From Desulfogranum marinum (GTDB taxonomy: Bacteria; Desulfobacterota; Desulfobulbia; Desulfobulbales; Desulfobulbaceae), in contig NZ_JAFFQD010000008.1 of the NCBI RefSeq assembly GCF_016918565.1, positions 1-64,000 on the forward strand: a DNA stretch of 64,000 nucleotides, given 5' to 3'. A program made the translations under genes and the position numbers. The notes below the pieces were generated by a model. It saw only the letters and a list, made by a program, of their open reading frames with translations, was not told the origin of the DNA and did not search any database. Numbering within the stretch: the stretch's first letter is position 1; each line of letters starts with the position of its first letter. Positions 61,672 to 64,000 of this stretch are shown in pieces.

Positions 61672-61922
61672 AGCCCGAATTTCTCATGAACTTTTTGATT
61701 TAAAACTCAACCAATTGATATTATTAACTAAAATACAACGTGCACTATTAACAGTGTGTTTTTTGTTTTAAATCAAAAAGTTCCCCCTTTGGGTCAATAG
61801 ATTTTTCCGCAGGATCTACGTTACAAGCCACTTGCGGTAGTTTACTATCGGAGTCTTCGCTTACCTGCTGCGCGGCTTGTGCCTTGCCCTGCGAAAAACT
61901 TTATCGATGAGAAATCCGGGCT
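61672..61922 (+). repeat. 250-bp nested-palindrome element, copy 2 (MITE-like)
   Basis: Terminal inverted repeats AGCCCGAATTTCTCAT (61672-61687) and ATGAGAAATCCGGGCT (61907-61922; one mismatch). Inner stem 1: AACTTTTTGATTTAAAAC (61689-61706) with GTTTTAAATCAAAAAGTT (61765-61782), perfect 18 bp. Inner stem 2: CGCAGG..ACAAGCC (61808-61829) with GGCTTGT..CCTGCG (61874-61893). The core CGGAGTCTTCGCTTACCT (61849-61866) lies in the loop of stem 2. Near-identical to 12798-13047. A family-B copy begins at the very next base. Confidence 0.9.
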
Positions 61923-62011
61923 GATGCGTACAACTCTGCTGGATAACTATACTCATGCTACGTTTTCCGGTCTGATCGTGCGCAGGGGTAACGCGAACTC
62001 CGTGGGTGCAG
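61923..62011 (+). repeat. Family-B dispersed repeat, copy 4
   Basis: GATGCGTACAACTCTGCTGGATAAC, then ATGCTACGTTTTCCGGTCTGATCGTGCGCAG with GGTAACGCGAACTCCGTGGG. It aligns with 32650-32734 over its length. It abuts the 250-bp element and precedes the leuA stop by 8 nt. Confidence 0.75.
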
Positions 62012-62018
62012 CTAAACC

Positions 62019-63707
62019 TTAATTGTTTTTATTATCAGACCTGTTTAAGGCGCTAAGCAGTGCTTTAATGGACGAAATAATTATATCAGTGTCCACTCCC
62101 GCGCCCCACCAGCTCTCATTATCCTGATCATATATTTCTATATAGGTGACCGCCTTGGAGGAACTGCCTCGGGTAAGCGCGTGCTCGTGATAAGCATGCA
62201 GCGTAAAATCAAGCCCCAGGGTATCGCGCAACCCTTGACAAAAGCCATCAAGCGGTCCGTTACCAACCGCTTCGATCCATTTTTCTTCCCCATGAACCTC
62301 CAGCATGGCCTCTACTTCGGCAGTTGAGGATTCTTCATCATTATCTAAATGCCGCTTCAACACATTAAAAGCCTTTAAGGCATAACCGGTACTATTAAAG
62401 AGATATTCTTTTTCAAAGGCATGAAAAATCATGTCCGGACTTAACTCATCCCCCTGCGCATCAGCAATTTCCTGGACAACACGACCAAAGCCTGGATGCA
62501 TTTCTTTGGGCAGCTTAAAGCCAAAGTCCTTATCCATCACATACGCCACCCCACCCTTGCCGGACTGGGAGTTAATACGGATAATCGATTCATAGGTCCG
62601 TCCGACATCTTGAGGGTCAATGGGCAGATAAGGAACTTCCCAAAAGCTCTGCGGATCATGGATAATCGCATCCATGCCTTTGTTGATTGCGTCCTGATGG
62701 GACCCGGAAAAAGCAGTGTATACCAATTCACCTGCATAGGGGTGCCGCGCATGGACACTCATTTTGGTGCAACGCTCATACACGTTAATGACCTTGTTGA
62801 TATTGGACAAATCAAGTTCAGGGTCCACGCCCTGGGTGAACATATTCAAAGCCAGGGTAACCAAATCCACATTACCGGTCCGTTCGCCATTACCAAACAA
62901 GGTCCCCTCCACCCTGTCCGCCCCTGCCATAAGAGCGAGTTCGGTGGCTGCTACAGCGGTCCCTCTATCATTGTGCCCATGCAGACTTATTAATGCGCAA
63001 TCTCTGCTGGGAAGGTTACGGCAGAACCACTCTATCTGGTCTGCGTAAATATTGGGGGTCGACATCTCAACAGTGGCAGGCAGATTAAGGATGACTGGAT
63101 TTTCCGGTGTCGGTTCCCACACATCCATGATCGCCTGACATATCTCAAGGGCAAAATCAAGCTCGGTTCCAGTAAAACTTTCTGGAGAATACTCATAGCG
63201 AACCTTTACATCGCTGTCTTTTGCCAGCTCATGAATCAGTTTGGCACCGGCCACACCAAGCGCAACTATTTCCTTGCGCTCCATTTTAAACACCACATCG
63301 CGCTGCAATGTTGAGGTGGAATTGTAGAGATGGATTATTGCGTCTTTAGCTCCCTCAAAAGAGGCAAAGGTTTTCTTAATCAGCTGTTCCTTGGACTGGG
63401 TAAGTGTCTGGATAACCACCCCTTCAGGAATCCGATTTCCATCGATAAGCATCCGCATGAAATCAAACTCTATCTGGGAGGCTGCCGGAAATCCGACTTC
63501 GATCTCCTTAAACCCTATATTGGTCAGTAACTGGAATAGCTCTAACTTTTCTTCGAGATTCATTGGCTGGACAAGAGCCTGATTGCCATCTCTCAAGTCA
63601 ACACTGCACCATGCAGGTGCAGTATCAATCACTTTTGACGGCCAGGTACGATCAGGTAAATCGATTCTCGTATAGGGTCTATATTTTTGAGTCTTTATCG
63701 GGTCCAT
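62019..63707 (-). CDS. leuA: 2-isopropylmalate synthase
   Basis: This 562-aa enzyme condenses acetyl-CoA and 2-oxoisovalerate, the first step of leucine synthesis. It has the LeuA2-type long form: RTWPSKVIDTAPAWCSVDLRDGNQALVQPM (catalytic DLRDGNQ), ISLHGHNDRGTAVAATELAL and HARHPYAGELVYTAFSGSHQDAINKG, and a C-terminal regulatory domain (LDFTLHAYHEHALTRGSSSKAVTYIEIYD) that binds leucine for feedback control. ATG 63707 is chosen: GGAG lies 6 nt upstream, and the longer frame to 63755 runs through the attenuator. A leader peptide precedes it. Confidence 0.93.
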   Translation of the reverse strand: MDPIKTQKYRPYTRIDLPDRTWPSKVIDTAPAWCSVDLRDGNQALVQPMNLEEKLELFQLLTNIGFKEIEVGFPAASQIEFDFMRMLIDGNRIPEGVVIQTLTQSKEQLIKKTFASFEGAKDAIIHLYNSTSTLQRDVVFKMERKEIVALGVAGAKLIHELAKDSDVKVRYEYSPESFTGTELDFALEICQAIMDVWEPTPENPVILNLPATVEMSTPNIYADQIEWFCRNLPSRDCALISLHGHNDRGTAVAATELALMAGADRVEGTLFGNGERTGNVDLVTLALNMFTQGVDPELDLSNINKVINVYERCTKMSVHARHPYAGELVYTAFSGSHQDAINKGMDAIIHDPQSFWEVPYLPIDPQDVGRTYESIIRINSQSGKGGVAYVMDKDFGFKLPKEMHPGFGRVVQEIADAQGDELSPDMIFHAFEKEYLFNSTGYALKAFNVLKRHLDNDEESSTAEVEAMLEVHGEEKWIEAVGNGPLDGFCQGLRDTLGLDFTLHAYHEHALTRGSSSKAVTYIEIYDQDNESWWGAGVDTDIIISSIKALLSALNRSDNKNN

Positions 63708-63747
63708 TTCCATCTCCACATAAGCAGAAGTCAAAAAAACAAAAAAA

Positions 63748-63777
63748 AAAGCCACGGTTTATACAAACCGTGGCTTT
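63748..63777 (-). terminator. Intrinsic terminator/attenuator before leuA
   Basis: On the minus strand AAAGCCACGGTTT and AAACCGTGGCTTT form a perfect 13-bp stem with a 4-nt GTAT loop, followed by an uninterrupted run of T (TTTTTTTTT). It lies between the leader peptide stop (63801) and the leuA start (63707). This is a textbook rho-independent terminator acting as attenuator. Confidence 0.9.
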
Positions 63778-63800
63778 AAAGGGTCAGTCCTAATAGTATC

Positions 63801-63890
63801 TCAGAAAACAACGCCCTCATCTACCACGGGTGTGGGTAGCAGTTCATCTAGGAGTAGAAGTAGAGCGAGTTTGTTAGGCATAGCAGTCAT
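63801..63890 (-). CDS. leuL: Leu/Val-rich leader peptide of leuA
   Basis: A 29-codon frame contains the block KLALLLLLDELLP with Leu codons CTC, CTA, CTT, CTA, CTC, CTA, CTG, CTA, followed by pairs GTG GTA and GTT GTT (Val). Starved leucyl-tRNA would stall ribosomes here and favour antitermination. ATG 63890 or 63881 is likely; an upstream in-frame ATG at 63914 has GGGTGG ahead but would need an earlier promoter. No typical Shine-Dalgarno precedes 63890. Confidence 0.8.
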   Translation of the reverse strand: MTAMPNKLALLLLLDELLPTPVVDEGVVF

Positions 63891-63912
63891 GATGTATTTT
63901 ATAATTTTATAC

Positions 63913-63940
63913 ATACTAAAGCCACCCAGCAGATTGTCAA
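63913..63940 (-). promoter_or_regulatory. Promoter of the leu leader transcript
   Basis: Minus strand: TTGACA (63940-63935), a perfect -35 box, 16 bp spacer, then TAGTAT (63918-63913) as the -10. It implies a start near 63906, upstream of the leader peptide. Confidence 0.5.
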
Positions 63941-64000
63941 GCAAGAAATAAGGATATTCCAAAATGTTCCGCTTATGCAGCACCATTAAAAGTGTCGACA

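Noticed and set aside
63708-63755. Longer N-terminus of LeuA (MAFFFVFLT...)
   Set aside because: It would be encoded by the attenuator's T-run and lacks a ribosome binding site; the start at 63707 has GGAG at proper distance.

Overview
The window is a gene-dense stretch of a bacterial chromosome with moderate, roughly mid-40s GC by eye. It most resembles an anaerobic, diderm member of the Desulfobacterota (Desulfobulbales-like sulfate or sulfur metabolisers). This placement is inferred from gene content: a LutABC lactate oxidation operon, a nickel-racemase-like LarA protein next to an L-2-hydroxyglutarate oxidase, TRAP and Liv transporters, MobB, ferritin-like proteins, and outer-membrane barrel and LolCD-like genes. 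No rRNA, tRNA, CRISPR array, integrase or transposase gene was seen.

Layout. 0.3-2.6 kb: a BaeSR-like two-component system. 3.0-5.7 kb: a DUF1045 protein, a PIN-PhoH ATPase and a secreted protein. 5.7-10.7 kb (minus strand): a membrane glycolipid cluster, namely a GT28 diacylglycerol glycosyltransferase, a DedA-like protein, a GT4 enzyme, then a PlcP-type phospholipase and an Agt-type GT4 glycosyltransferase. The last two are preceded by a convincing Pho box, so this looks like phosphate-starvation lipid remodelling. 10.9-17.9 kb (minus): ion transport (putative Na+/H+ antiporter, a secreted duplicated-domain protein, a K+ channel, a Kef-type antiporter, an SLC13/RCK permease). 18.3-23.9 kb: an M20 deacylase and livKHMGF, with livH frameshifted. 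24.6-31.3 kb: two methyltransferases, a small conserved protein, a proVWX glycine betaine transporter and a MarR regulator. 31.7-39.995 kb: methionine aminopeptidase, a ferritin-like/receiver fusion, LarA-LhgO, and a polar amino-acid ABC transporter with an EI24 (CysZ-like) protein. 40-43.4 kb: two small proteins and a hybrid histidine kinase. 43.7-51.8 kb: a TRAP transporter, an omega-aminotransferase, a semialdehyde dehydrogenase and an Lrp regulator, which together suggest use of taurine, beta-alanine or a similar amine. 52.2-55.1 kb: lutABC. 55.1-60.6 kb: a LolA-like protein, two FtsX-type permeases, a LolD-like ATPase and a beta-barrel, forming a complete-looking envelope trafficking system. 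60.6-64 kb: mobB, a small membrane protein and leuA with a Leu/Val-rich leader peptide and attenuator.

The most unusual feature is non-coding. A dispersed intergenic motif, consensus CGGAGTCT-n-CGCTTACCT, occurs about ten times. It is always on the plus strand whatever the direction of the flanking genes, and it sits inside several different palindromic contexts, including two near-identical 250-bp nested-palindrome elements 49 kb apart. A second family (GATGCGTACAA-n4-GCTGGATAAC, about 75-90 bp) occurs four times, once directly abutting a 250-bp element.
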